DNA from: Alphaproteobacteria bacterium
GTDB taxonomy: Bacteria; Pseudomonadota; Alphaproteobacteria; UBA9219
Reading direction: 5' to 3'
NCBI GenBank assembly: GCA_031291395.1
Contig: JARLJD010000145.1
Location: 1-36,088 of the forward strand
Length of the DNA: 36,088 nucleotides
The first letter of the stretch is position 1, and every line of letters begins with the position of its first letter. Shown here piece by piece: positions 23,868 through 31,574 of the stretch. Both the position numbers and the translations under genes were made by a program. The notes under the pieces are model-generated. The model searched no databases. It was given only the letters and a program-made list of their open reading frames with translations, and was not told the origin of the DNA.

Positions 23868-23890
23868 ATACATTAATCAAGCTAATGTAT
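23868..23890. promoter_or_regulatory. Candidate HipB operator
   Basis: The perfect inverted repeat ATACATTA-atcaagc-TAATGTAT lies directly upstream of the hipB-like gene. HipB-type antitoxins repress their own operon through such palindromes. It also covers a possible ATG at 23885, which argues for the later start at 23909. Confidence 0.6.
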
Positions 23891-23908
23891 CTTCATATGG
23901 GCGTTATT

Positions 23909-24244
23909 ATGCGAGAATCTGCTTCTTCCCTGAACATGCCGCTTCCTGTCAGTCGCGCTTTGCGCAAGCTGGGGCAGGACATCCGTGATGCACGTATCCG
24001 GCGGCGTATTCCGGTCGCCGTTATGGCGGAGCGCGCGAGCATCAGCCGCATGACGCTGAGCAAAATCGAGAAGGGAGAACCGGGCACATCGTTTGGTTCT
24101 TACGCGACGGTTCTCTTTGTCCTAGGTCTTGTGGATCGCCTTGCCGATCTGGCCGATGTCAAAAACGACGATCTAGGGTTGAGACTTGAGGAAGAGCGCC
24201 TGCCACGGCGCATCCGTCATTCGGCCAAACGCAGGGACAACTGA
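23909..24244 (+). CDS. hipB: HipB-like helix-turn-helix antitoxin
   Basis: A 111-residue Xre-family protein. The helix-turn-helix reads 'GQDIRDARIRRRIPVAVMAE' followed by 'RASISRMTLSKIEKGEPG' and 'SFGSYATVLFVLGL', the usual pattern of the HipB/Xre fold. The basic C-terminus ends RRIRHSAKRRDN. ATG 23909 (MRESASSLN) is preferred because earlier ATGs overlap the operator. The toxin gene follows after one base. It should neutralise HipA and repress the operon. Confidence 0.85.
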   Translation: MRESASSLNMPLPVSRALRKLGQDIRDARIRRRIPVAVMAERASISRMTLSKIEKGEPGTSFGSYATVLFVLGLVDRLADLADVKNDDLGLRLEEERLPRRIRHSAKRRDN

Positions 24245-24245
24245 T

Positions 24246-25475
24246 ATGGACAAGGAAATTCTCGTTTATGTGGACGTGAACGGCAACCCTCACTTGGCCG
24301 GGCGGTTGTGGGCGCGTACGCGAAAGAACAAGGAAAGCGCGACGTTCGAGTATGACAAGGCGTGGCTGTCGAACCCTGAGCGATTTTCCTTCGATCCTCT
24401 TCTGACGCTTGGCCCGGGGCCATTTCATACGTCAGGTGATAAAGCCCTGTTTGGCGCTTTGGGCGATTCCGCGCCGGATCGCTGGGGGCGCGTTCTGATG
24501 CGGCGCGCCGAACGTCGTCGTGCGGAACAGATTGGGGAAACGCCGCACACGTTGCAGGAAATCGACTATCTGCTGATGGTCAATGACGAGGCGCGTCAAG
24601 GCGCGTTACGCTTTGCGGCAACAGAGGGTGGGCCGTTTTTAGCGGTGCAAGATGCCGTGAAAATTCCTCCTCTGATTGATCTGCCCAAATTGCTTTCCGC
24701 CGCCGAACATGTGGCGGGTGATACCGATACGGACGAGGATTTGCGCCTGTTGCTTGCGCCGGGATCGTCGCTGGGCGGTGCAAGACCCAAGGCTTCCGTT
24801 CGCGACAAGGACGGGCATCTTTGCATCGCCAAATTCCCGCACAAGGATGATGAAACCAACGCTGTGCTGTGGGAAGCCGTGGCGCTGACGCTTGCGAAAA
24901 AAGCCGGTATCGCCGTCCCTGTCTGGCGGCTTGAAACGGTTTTGCGCAAGCCGGTTCTGTTGCTGCGCCGTTTTGATCGCGCTGGAAAAAAACGCATCCC
25001 CTTTCTCTCGGCCATGAGTCTATTGAATGCCAACGATAATGAAACGCACAGCTATCTTGAGATCGTGGATGCCCTGCGCCGCTATGGCGCAGCGGCGAAA
25101 GAAGATATGCGCGCACTGTGGCGGCGGATCGTTTTTAATATACTGATCGCCAACACCGACGATCATTTGCGCAATCATGCTTTTCTATATGCCGGGCCGG
25201 ATGGCTGGCGCTTATCGCCCGCCTATGACCTCAACCCCGTGCCGACGGACATCAAGCCGCGCATCCTCTGCACGACCATCACGCAAGATGACGGCACCGG
25301 CTCGCTTAATCTCGCGCTACACGTCATCAAGTATTTCGGCCTGTCTCTGAAAGAGGCGAACGCAATCATCGACGAGGTGAAAAAGGCCGTTGCCCTGTGG
25401 CGTAAGGTTGCCGATAAACTGGGACTCTCCGCGCGAGAAATCGAACGCATGAAGTCGGCGTTTCTCGATAAGTGA
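24246..25475 (+). CDS. hipA: HipA-like serine/threonine kinase toxin
   Basis: A 409-residue HipA-family kinase. The N-terminal subdomain has 'SFDPLLTLGPGPFHT' and 'LFGALGDSAPDRWGRVLMRR'; the phosphate loop is 'GSSLGGARPKASV'; catalytic and metal-binding residues lie in 'NILIANTDDHLRNHAFLY' and 'LSPAYDLNPVPTD'. All motifs look intact. E. coli HipA phosphorylates glutamyl-tRNA synthetase and causes persistence; the target here is unknown. It is translationally linked to hipB (ATG two bases after the TGA). GC content is close to the core genome. Confidence 0.92.
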   Translation: MDKEILVYVDVNGNPHLAGRLWARTRKNKESATFEYDKAWLSNPERFSFDPLLTLGPGPFHTSGDKALFGALGDSAPDRWGRVLMRRAERRRAEQIGETPHTLQEIDYLLMVNDEARQGALRFAATEGGPFLAVQDAVKIPPLIDLPKLLSAAEHVAGDTDTDEDLRLLLAPGSSLGGARPKASVRDKDGHLCIAKFPHKDDETNAVLWEAVALTLAKKAGIAVPVWRLETVLRKPVLLLRRFDRAGKKRIPFLSAMSLLNANDNETHSYLEIVDALRRYGAAAKEDMRALWRRIVFNILIANTDDHLRNHAFLYAGPDGWRLSPAYDLNPVPTDIKPRILCTTITQDDGTGSLNLALHVIKYFGLSLKEANAIIDEVKKAVALWRKVADKLGLSAREIERMKSAFLDK

Positions 25476-25524
25476 TTTTGACGCGCATGGCTGAAAAACG
25501 GATGAAAGGTTACGCCCGATTTCG

Positions 25525-25686
25525 CTATTGGGCTTTTGAAATGATGGGGGATAGCTTCTCCATCCAAGCGTTCAGCATTTCCTTCTTCTTTTCCAGATAG
25601 GTCGAGCGATTGTAAATGGCCGTAACGCCTCGGTTTGCATGGTTGAGCAGTAGCCCCCTATCGCCGTCATGGCGGCACGTGGGGAT
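25525..25686 (-). pseudogene. C-terminal end of a P4-type integrase
   Basis: Read on the minus strand, this encodes 'LLNHANRGVTAIYNRSTYLE' followed by 'KKKEMLNAWMEKLSPII' and a TAG stop. This is the usual C-terminus of P4-family integrases, including the nucleophilic tyrosine region ('YNR..YLEKK'). Stop codons close the frame upstream of 25686. It is distinct from the other recombinase remnant and marks the far edge of the accessory block. Confidence 0.8.
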
Positions 25687-25710
25687 CTACTATTATCACT
25701 CCCGCTTAGT

Positions 25711-26127
25711 CTAGGGCTGCTTCAGCGCATCGCGCCATTCGCCAAGCGTACTGATGGGGTAAAGCTGTTTGACGGCTCCTGCAAACAGAGCGAGGCAAAG
25801 AAGCAGCGCGACGACCCACTCCCACCTAATCGATTTGGAACCACCCATCGTCCCGACAATTTCCTGACGTTGCTTCATATAGCTCACAAGCGGTTTTCGA
25901 TTAAGCCAGACATGGCACAACCCCACGATAATAAAGAGTAATCCAAAAACGATATGCACATCGACCCATTCTCCTCTATCGAGGCCCAACAGGTGCCAGT
26001 CCATTTGCCTCGCCATACGGCCGTTTGGAGCAAGAAACAGAACAACGCCGCTTATCGCCATAACGAGAAACCCCAACGCCATCATAAGCGCCGTCAATGC
26101 TCGTCCTTGGAAAGCGCGCAGGTTCAT
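25711..26127 (-). CDS. DUF4405-type membrane protein
   Basis: A 138-residue protein with about three membrane helices: residues 10-31 (ALTALMMALGFLVMAISGVV), 54-77 (DVHIVFGLLFIIVGLCHVWL) and 104-120 (WVVALLLCLALFAGAV). Histidines in 'DVHIVFGL' and 'LCHVWLNRKPL' are placed as in cytochrome-b-like DUF4405 proteins and may bind haem. Its ATG overlaps the stop of the preceding gene by four bases. It is the last gene of a three-gene operon with DGC-domain and thioredoxin-like proteins, which suggests a redox role in the membrane. Confidence 0.8.
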   Translation of the reverse strand: MNLRAFQGRALTALMMALGFLVMAISGVVLFLAPNGRMARQMDWHLLGLDRGEWVDVHIVFGLLFIIVGLCHVWLNRKPLVSYMKQRQEIVGTMGGSKSIRWEWVVALLLCLALFAGAVKQLYPISTLGEWRDALKQP

Positions 26128-26522
26128 CCCGTTTTCCCATAGAAAGAGGCAGCAGCCACCTCGACGATTTTTGAAACAGCTTCGTCGGTTGCGGGGCTTT
26201 GGCCTTTGGTGAAACCCATTTCAGTAATTTGAAGATGCTGGAAATTCGTAAAGCCAGCTTGCTCCAAACATTTCTTTGCGCAGTTGTGGATGCATCCGTC
26301 GATGGCAAGAATGGCTTGAGCGGCTTCGGTAGATTTCATGATGCCGCTTACCCGCCCGCCAATTCCGGCCAGACAAAACATTTTGCCCGCTCCATTCTTG
26401 GCCAGTTTACGGGCAGCACGATCCGCTACCTCGCCTACGTCGGCAGCGCCGGAGCAGGAGAAAATCAACCTGAGCGCAGCAGAACGGTTGCAGCCGCAAT
26501 CGGGTTCCTTTGTGTCGGTCAC
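26124..26522 (-). CDS. DGC-domain putative zinc-binding protein
   Basis: A 132-residue protein with conserved cysteines at 'PDCGCNRS', 'LIFSCSGAADVGEVADRA', 'KMFCLAGIGGRV' and 'LAIDGCIHNCAKKCLEQAGF'. The D-G-C and the following C-x-x-x-C spacing fit the DGC domain (PF08859), thought to bind zinc through four cysteines. Function is unknown, but members occur with thioredoxin-like and permease genes. It is coupled by four-base overlaps to both neighbours. Confidence 0.85.
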   Translation of the reverse strand: MTDTKEPDCGCNRSAALRLIFSCSGAADVGEVADRAARKLAKNGAGKMFCLAGIGGRVSGIMKSTEAAQAILAIDGCIHNCAKKCLEQAGFTNFQHLQITEMGFTKGQSPATDEAVSKIVEVAAASFYGKTG

Positions 26523-26764
26523 TTCTTCGCCTCGTTGGAAAGGAGCTTTTTCATTTCATCTTGTGATGGAATCTTGCCAACGCTTTTAACTTCGCCATTC
26601 ACAACCAACGCGGGGGTCATCATGACGCCAAAGGCCATAATCTTTTCTATGTCAGTAACTTTCTCTAGTTCATAAGCAACGTCAAGTGCCTTTGCGGAAG
26701 TTTCAGCAGCATCAGCCAAAGCCTTGCATTTGGGGCATCCAGTGCCGAGAATTTGGATTTTCAT
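26519..26764 (-). CDS. Small thioredoxin-like (redox-active disulfide) protein
   Basis: An 81-residue thioredoxin-fold protein beginning MKIQILGTGCPKCKALADAA. The active site is C-P-K-C near residues 10-13, and the cis-proline loop is in 'GVMMTPALVVNGEV'. It belongs to the 'redox-active disulfide protein 2' group, smaller than classical thioredoxin. First gene of the operon; AAGGGAC precedes the ATG. Substrates are probably the downstream cysteine-rich or membrane proteins, which is inference. Confidence 0.9.
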   Translation of the reverse strand: MKIQILGTGCPKCKALADAAETSAKALDVAYELEKVTDIEKIMAFGVMMTPALVVNGEVKSVGKIPSQDEMKKLLSNEAKK

Positions 26765-26786
26765 GCATGTCCCTTTCTGTAAAGCT

Positions 26787-26983
26787 GATCATCTGCGCTT
26801 CCATATAAGCAGCAGTTTGTCTTGCTGGCTAGTTGCGGGATAGATGTTGACGTGCGCTTCAAGCTCTTCGGTCAAACCTTCTTCATGCACACATCGTCGG
26901 TCAGCAACATGGAGCTTGTTGCCCGCGCCATTTGTGAACCCATGTTTCCGAAGAGGGGCGAGTTTCATGCCCCCCCCTGTTAG
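26787..26983 (+). pseudogene. Possible coding remnant upstream of the thioredoxin-like gene
   Basis: The plus strand reads about 64 codons after a TGA, with a protein-like sequence (IDVDVRFKLFGQTFFMHTSS, VSNMELVARAICEPMFPKRG) and a TAG stop. There is no clear start or ribosome binding site. The minus strand of the same stretch also has a 59-74 codon frame (26789-27013), so strand choice is open; third positions are GC-richer on the plus strand. The remainder of the 26765-27101 gap carries a family F palindrome. Confidence 0.3.
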
Positions 26984-27012
26984 GGGGAGGGAATCCTGAT
27001 GCTTTTGCCGCA
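26966..27012. repeat. Repeat family F fragment
   Basis: CCCCCCCCTGTTAGGGGGAG with GGAATCCTGATGCTTTTGCC and GCAAGG matches the palindromic core and the 'TTTTGC(C/G)GC' flank seen at 31431-31525 and 9840-9907. Confidence 0.6.
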
Positions 27013-27101
27013 AGGCCGTTATTCAACCGTTTTGTGACACAGCAGGAACGACGCCAAGCTGAGCAGAGCGGGGAATGATCGGCGTTTGTGTCGAAGAGAA
27101 A

Positions 27102-29096
27102 CTATCCCGCCGCCTTCTTCTTTGCTGGCGCGACAGCATCTGCATGACCATGCGAGGCCGTCTCTTGCCCATTCACCCTGTTCTTGATCAGCAATTCAAC
27201 AATCGAGGGGTCGGCGAGTGTTGAGACATCGCCTAGTTGGTCGGCTTCGCCCGCGACGATCTTACGCAAAATGCGGCGCATGATTTTGCCGGATCTTGTT
27301 TTCGGCAGGCCGGGGGTGAAGTGGATGAATTCGGGCGTCGCGATCGGGCCGATTTCGTTGCGGACATGCGTTCTTAAGGCGCGCAGCAGATCCTCGTTGC
27401 CGTGGAAGCCCTGCTTGGGCGTGACAAAGACATAGATCGCCTGTCCCTTGAGGGCGCAGGGGCAGCCGACCACCGCGGCTTCGGCCACGGCGTGATGCGA
27501 GACGCAAGCGCTTTCGATCTCCGCCGTGCTGAGCCTGTGGCCTGAAACGTTGAGAACGTCGTCGATGCGTCCCGTGATCCAGTAATAGCCGTCTTCGTCG
27601 CGGCGGCAACCGTCGCCAGTGAAGTACAGGCCTTTGAAGCAATTGAAATAGGTCTGAAGGAAACGCTCGTGATCTCTCCAGATCGTGCGCATCATGCCGG
27701 GCCAGCTTCCGTCGATGCACAGGATGCCCTCGCAGGCGCCTTCCAGAATATTGCCGGAAGCGTCCACGACGACGGGCTTGACGCCGAAGAAGGGCCGCGT
27801 CGCCGAGCCGGGTTTAAGCGCGGTCGCGCCCGCCAGCGGCGCAATCATATGGCCGCCCGTTTCCGTCTGCCACCATGTATCGATAACGGGGCAACGTTCC
27901 TCGCCGACCACGCGGTGATACCACAGCCATGCTTCGGGGTTGATCGGCTCGCCGACCGTGCCGAGCAAACGCAGGGATTTGCGGCTCGTCGCTTCGACCC
28001 ATTCGTCGCCTTCGCGCATCAACGCGCGGATGGCGGTGGGGGCGGTGTAGAAAATATTGACGTTGTGCTTGTCGATCACCTGCCAGAAACGCGAGGCGTC
28101 GGGATAATGCGGCACGCCTTCGAACATCAGCGTCGTCGCGCCGTTCGCCAGCGGGCCGTAGACGACATAGCTGTGCCCCGTCACCCAACCGACATCCGCG
28201 CTGCACCAAAAAACCTCGCCTTCGTGATAATCGAACACCAGCTTATGCGTCAGCGACGCATAGAGCAGATAGCCGCCCGTCGTGTGCACAACGCCCTTGG
28301 GCTTTCCGGTCGACCCTGACGTGTAAAGAATGAACAAAGGATCTTCGGCGTTCATTTCAGCAGGCGGGCAATCCGTCGAGGTTCCGTCCAGTTCTTCATG
28401 CAGCCACAGATCGCGCCCGTTTTGCCACGCCACCGCGTTGCCGGTGTGCTTGACGACGAGGGCGTGCGCAACGTCGGGGCACGACGCCAAAGCTTCGTCC
28501 ATATTGGATTTCAGCCGCACTTCGCGCCCGTCGCGCACGCCTTCGTCGGAGGTAATGACGAGCTTTGCGCCGCTGTCGAGGATGCGATCGCGCAAGGCAT
28601 GGGGGGAGAAGCCGCCGAACACGACCGAATGCACCGCGCCGATGCGCGCGCAGGCCAAAAGGGAAATCGCGGCTTCGGGAATCATCGGCAGATAGATAAC
28701 GACGCGGTCGCCTTTATGGACGCCGTGGCGTTTCAGCACATTGGCGAAGGCGCAAACTTTGTCGTGCAATTCCTGATAGGTAAGTTTAACGACCGCGTCG
28801 TTGGGATCGTCCGGCTCCCAAATAATTGCGGTTTGATTGGCGCGCGCGGGCAAATGGCGATCGACGCAATTGACGCACGCGTTCAGCGTTCCGTCCTCGA
28901 ACCATTTGACGTTCACGTCGCCCGTGAAATCGCCGCTTTTGACTTTGCTGTAAGGCTTGATCCAATCGAGCGTTTTGCCTTGCGCGCCCCAGAAAGCTTC
29001 GGGGTCGTTGACGGATTGCGCGTAGAGTTTTTCATATGTGTCGAGATCGATCCATGCAGACGATGCAATGGCGGGAGAAACGGGGAATTTGTCCAT
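27102..29096 (-). CDS. acsA: Acetyl-CoA synthetase
   Basis: A 664-residue AMP-forming acetyl-CoA synthetase. Motif '[17 protein letters not shown]' binds ATP phosphates, '[19 protein letters not shown]' lines the acetate and AMP sites, '[20 protein letters not shown]' is the hinge region and '[15 protein letters not shown]' carries the regulatory lysine that is often acetylated. It activates acetate for growth or recycling. Start ATG at 29094-29096 (MDKFPVSP); a longer frame adds 15 non-conserved residues. Full length with no visible damage. Confidence 0.96.
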   Translation of the reverse strand: MDKFPVSPAIASSAWIDLDTYEKLYAQSVNDPEAFWGAQGKTLDWIKPYSKVKSGDFTGDVNVKWFEDGTLNACVNCVDRHLPARANQTAIIWEPDDPNDAVVKLTYQELHDKVCAFANVLKRHGVHKGDRVVIYLPMIPEAAISLLACARIGAVHSVVFGGFSPHALRDRILDSGAKLVITSDEGVRDGREVRLKSNMDEALASCPDVAHALVVKHTGNAVAWQNGRDLWLHEELDGTSTDCPPAEMNAEDPLFILYTSGSTGKPKGVVHTTGGYLLYASLTHKLVFDYHEGEVFWCSADVGWVTGHSYVVYGPLANGATTLMFEGVPHYPDASRFWQVIDKHNVNIFYTAPTAIRALMREGDEWVEATSRKSLRLLGTVGEPINPEAWLWYHRVVGEERCPVIDTWWQTETGGHMIAPLAGATALKPGSATRPFFGVKPVVVDASGNILEGACEGILCIDGSWPGMMRTIWRDHERFLQTYFNCFKGLYFTGDGCRRDEDGYYWITGRIDDVLNVSGHRLSTAEIESACVSHHAVAEAAVVGCPCALKGQAIYVFVTPKQGFHGNEDLLRALRTHVRNEIGPIATPEFIHFTPGLPKTRSGKIMRRILRKIVAGEADQLGDVSTLADPSIVELLIKNRVNGQETASHGHADAVAPAKKKAAG

Positions 29097-29298
29097 GGGG
29101 AGCGCCTTTGATCTGGAGAGGAGAGGCGCGAACCATAACACAACATCGCATTATCTCGTTATAAAATCGTTTGTGCAGCGCAGTAAAAATAGAAGAATTC
29201 TAATGTGCGGTGCAGCATTTGATCGGCTTGAATTTTCAAAAAAGAATCTGTGCGGAAAAATTTCGTCGTTCACGGAAATGGCAGTTCCGTTGACGGCG

Positions 29299-31332
29299 CT
29301 ACAAAAACAACGCCGCAAACAAAGACCGCAACACAGCGGCGCAGATTAGAATGATCGCGAGGAACGCGCTAATCGACGCGGCCATCGGCTTGCCTGCCGC
29401 GCGCAGGACGCTGTCGCGATTGTTGATTTTGGATTCGAGGCCGAGAATTTCTTTTTGTATATTCAGGAACAACAGCCGCGCCGCGTGAAAATCCTGACGG
29501 TCGCGCTCGATGCGTTTGGTGTCGTCGATGATTTGCAACAGGCGGATCAGGTTGCCGGCGTTGATAGCTTCCTTGGCTTGTTTTTGCAAACTCTCGCGCA
29601 GGGCTTTGCCCAGAAACCGTTTCAGCGCCGGATCCGCCACCGGCGCGATCCATGCCGCCAGCGCGGGCGTATTTTCAGGCCCGTGCCGATATTGCAATTC
29701 GGCCAGCAAAGACAACAAAGCCAACCCGCGCCCAAGGCTGCCTTCGGGCGCGGCCAGCGCGGCGAAAGCGGATTCGCCGCGCCGCTCGCGCGCGATCAGA
29801 AACGCGGCGATGTGGCGATCCATTGGCTCGCGCGGCTTGTTGCCGCTCGCTGCGACGCGCTCCAGCGCGGCCAAAAGCGTCTTAGGCGAAGTGACATACT
29901 GATTGCGCAACATCGGGCTGAGGCACGGCAGGCCTTGATTGGCTTCGTAGATCGCCCGCTCGACGCCGTTGCCGAACGAGGTTTTTTCGATCAGCCCCTT
30001 CATGCGGTCGAAAAGCTGGCTCATCGCGATGTAATCGGCTTTGACATCGCCCTGCATCTGAATCCACAGCAGAACCAGTTGGCTGGAGACAATTTCCGAC
30101 AGGGCTTGAAGATTATTGCCGCTTTGCATCGCGTCGACCAGCATCGTCGCGATGCCCGACGGCATGACCGAAAGGCCGCGATAGCGGATCGGCGCGCTGT
30201 GATCGAGGGCGATGCACACGCGCGCCACAAGCTGATCTTCGTAATGCGACGTTTTGCCGCTTTGCTTGAGGTCATTGATAACGTCCTCAAGATCCTTGGC
30301 GCGATCCTTGTCGTTCATCGCGCGCCGCAGCCATTTGTTCAGGGATTCATTCTCGATGACCTTGGTTGCTTCCGGAACATTGCCTGCCAAGGCGCAGGCC
30401 AGCGGAGCGACTTGCCAATAGGCGTTGCCCATGAAATCGAAATGCCGCGCGGCGCGGCGTCCCGCGTCCGAGCTTTTGGGCGTCATGCGCCGCCCGTTTT
30501 GCCATTGGTCGAGATCGGAGGCCGTCCAGCGTTGAATCTGATCGTCGGCCAGAAGGCCGCGCAAAATTTCGATATGGGTGGGCGACAGGCGTTGGCTGCC
30601 GACGATCGCGCCAAAGCTTCCGCGCGACATCTTCATGTCGATGATCGCTTTATCGTCGAGCCCCTGCAGAGGATTGCGCCCTAAAACCAAAAAGGCCAGC
30701 GTCACGCCGAAGGCATAGCAATCGTCGGCCGGAACGCCGGTGCCGCGCCCCAAAGGCATCGCCAGCGCGCGCTCGATCGGCTCGAAAATAATAGGCTGCC
30801 CCAGTCCCGCCGGAGACGACAGGCATTCGCCGATTTGCGGCGGCGCGGCGTTGCCGATGCGCCAGAAGATGTTGGTCGGCCTTATGGCGTTATGCACCAC
30901 GCCGAAATTCGTCAACGCGGTCAAAGCGTCGATCATCGGCGTGATGAAATGGTGATTGATCGCATCCTCGTTAAGCGGCGCGCGCGTCTCGTCGAGCGAG
31001 GTCATCATGCGCGGCGCGGTCGGCTTTTGGAACGCCAGCGCATAGGCATGCGTGCCGTCGATCCAGCCGACGACCCCGCCCTCGATCAGGCGCACGACGC
31101 CGGGATTATCGACGCCCCGCATCGACGCGACCGCATCGATACGCGGCGGGATCCCCGGCGCGCAGATGATCGCATAAAGACTGGAGGTCGCGTCCGCCTT
31201 ATACCGCGCCGCATAGGCTTTGCCGCCCAAGCTGTCGAGTTCCGGCAGCGGCATCGAAGGATAAATCTCGATGCGCGAGCCAAGCATCACGCCAGAGAGA
31301 GAGTTTGTATTTTGCGCGGCTTCGTAGGACAT
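29299..31332 (-). CDS. Membrane-anchored pseudokinase-like protein
   Basis: A 677-residue protein. Residues 30-260 show a protein-kinase-like fold: 'YAARYKADATSSLYAIICA' aligns with the ATP-lysine strand but has no lysine, 'NFGVVHNAIRPTNIFWRIG' aligns with the catalytic loop yet HRD is replaced by H-N-A, and the DFG position reads I-G-E-C. 'PADDCYAFGVTLAFLVLGRN' resembles the F-helix. A long helical region follows, and a membrane helix ends the protein (SAFLAIILICAAVLRSLFAA). It is thus probably catalytically dead, facing the cytoplasm. ATG 31330-31332 is preferred to an upstream TTG. Function unknown. Confidence 0.75.
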   Translation of the reverse strand: MSYEAAQNTNSLSGVMLGSRIEIYPSMPLPELDSLGGKAYAARYKADATSSLYAIICAPGIPPRIDAVASMRGVDNPGVVRLIEGGVVGWIDGTHAYALAFQKPTAPRMMTSLDETRAPLNEDAINHHFITPMIDALTALTNFGVVHNAIRPTNIFWRIGNAAPPQIGECLSSPAGLGQPIIFEPIERALAMPLGRGTGVPADDCYAFGVTLAFLVLGRNPLQGLDDKAIIDMKMSRGSFGAIVGSQRLSPTHIEILRGLLADDQIQRWTASDLDQWQNGRRMTPKSSDAGRRAARHFDFMGNAYWQVAPLACALAGNVPEATKVIENESLNKWLRRAMNDKDRAKDLEDVINDLKQSGKTSHYEDQLVARVCIALDHSAPIRYRGLSVMPSGIATMLVDAMQSGNNLQALSEIVSSQLVLLWIQMQGDVKADYIAMSQLFDRMKGLIEKTSFGNGVERAIYEANQGLPCLSPMLRNQYVTSPKTLLAALERVAASGNKPREPMDRHIAAFLIARERRGESAFAALAAPEGSLGRGLALLSLLAELQYRHGPENTPALAAWIAPVADPALKRFLGKALRESLQKQAKEAINAGNLIRLLQIIDDTKRIERDRQDFHAARLLFLNIQKEILGLESKINNRDSVLRAAGKPMAASISAFLAIILICAAVLRSLFAALFL

Positions 31333-31430
31333 GAGGAGGGACGGGGGGGTGGGGAACAATTCGCAAAGTCGGCGCGAGAAAATAAGTAAATCTGTTTAAC
31401 GGTTAAAAAGAGCAGCGAAGGGAAAACGAC

Positions 31431-31525
31431 GGATTCCCTCCCCCTTTATGGGGGAGGGGATTCCACCGCTTTTGCGGCACCACTGATTCTAACTCACAAA
31501 TACAGGCTGACTTATTTCCTCATGC
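31431..31525. repeat. Repeat family F, fullest copy
   Basis: GGATTCCCTCCCCCTTTATG with GGGGAGGGGATTCC is a palindrome, followed by CCGCTTTTGCGGCACCACTG, AACTCACAAATAC and GACTTATTTCCTC. Parts recur at 7633-7690 (reverse order), 7812-7836, 9840-9907 and 26966-27012. It lies between the pseudokinase and tilS. Confidence 0.65.
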
Positions 31526-31574
31526 CAACAAAGTAAAGGATGCACGGTCGATCAGCAAGGAAGAACCGAACACT

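Noticed and set aside
20903..25700. Duplicated tRNA-Thr 3' end as an attachment site
   Set aside because: I searched by eye for a second copy of the tRNA 3' sequence near both integrase remnants and saw none.
29455..30684. A 409-codon plus-strand frame opposite the pseudokinase gene
   Set aside because: Composition is dominated by Arg, Ala, Gln and His, typical of an antisense frame; the minus strand has the coherent protein.
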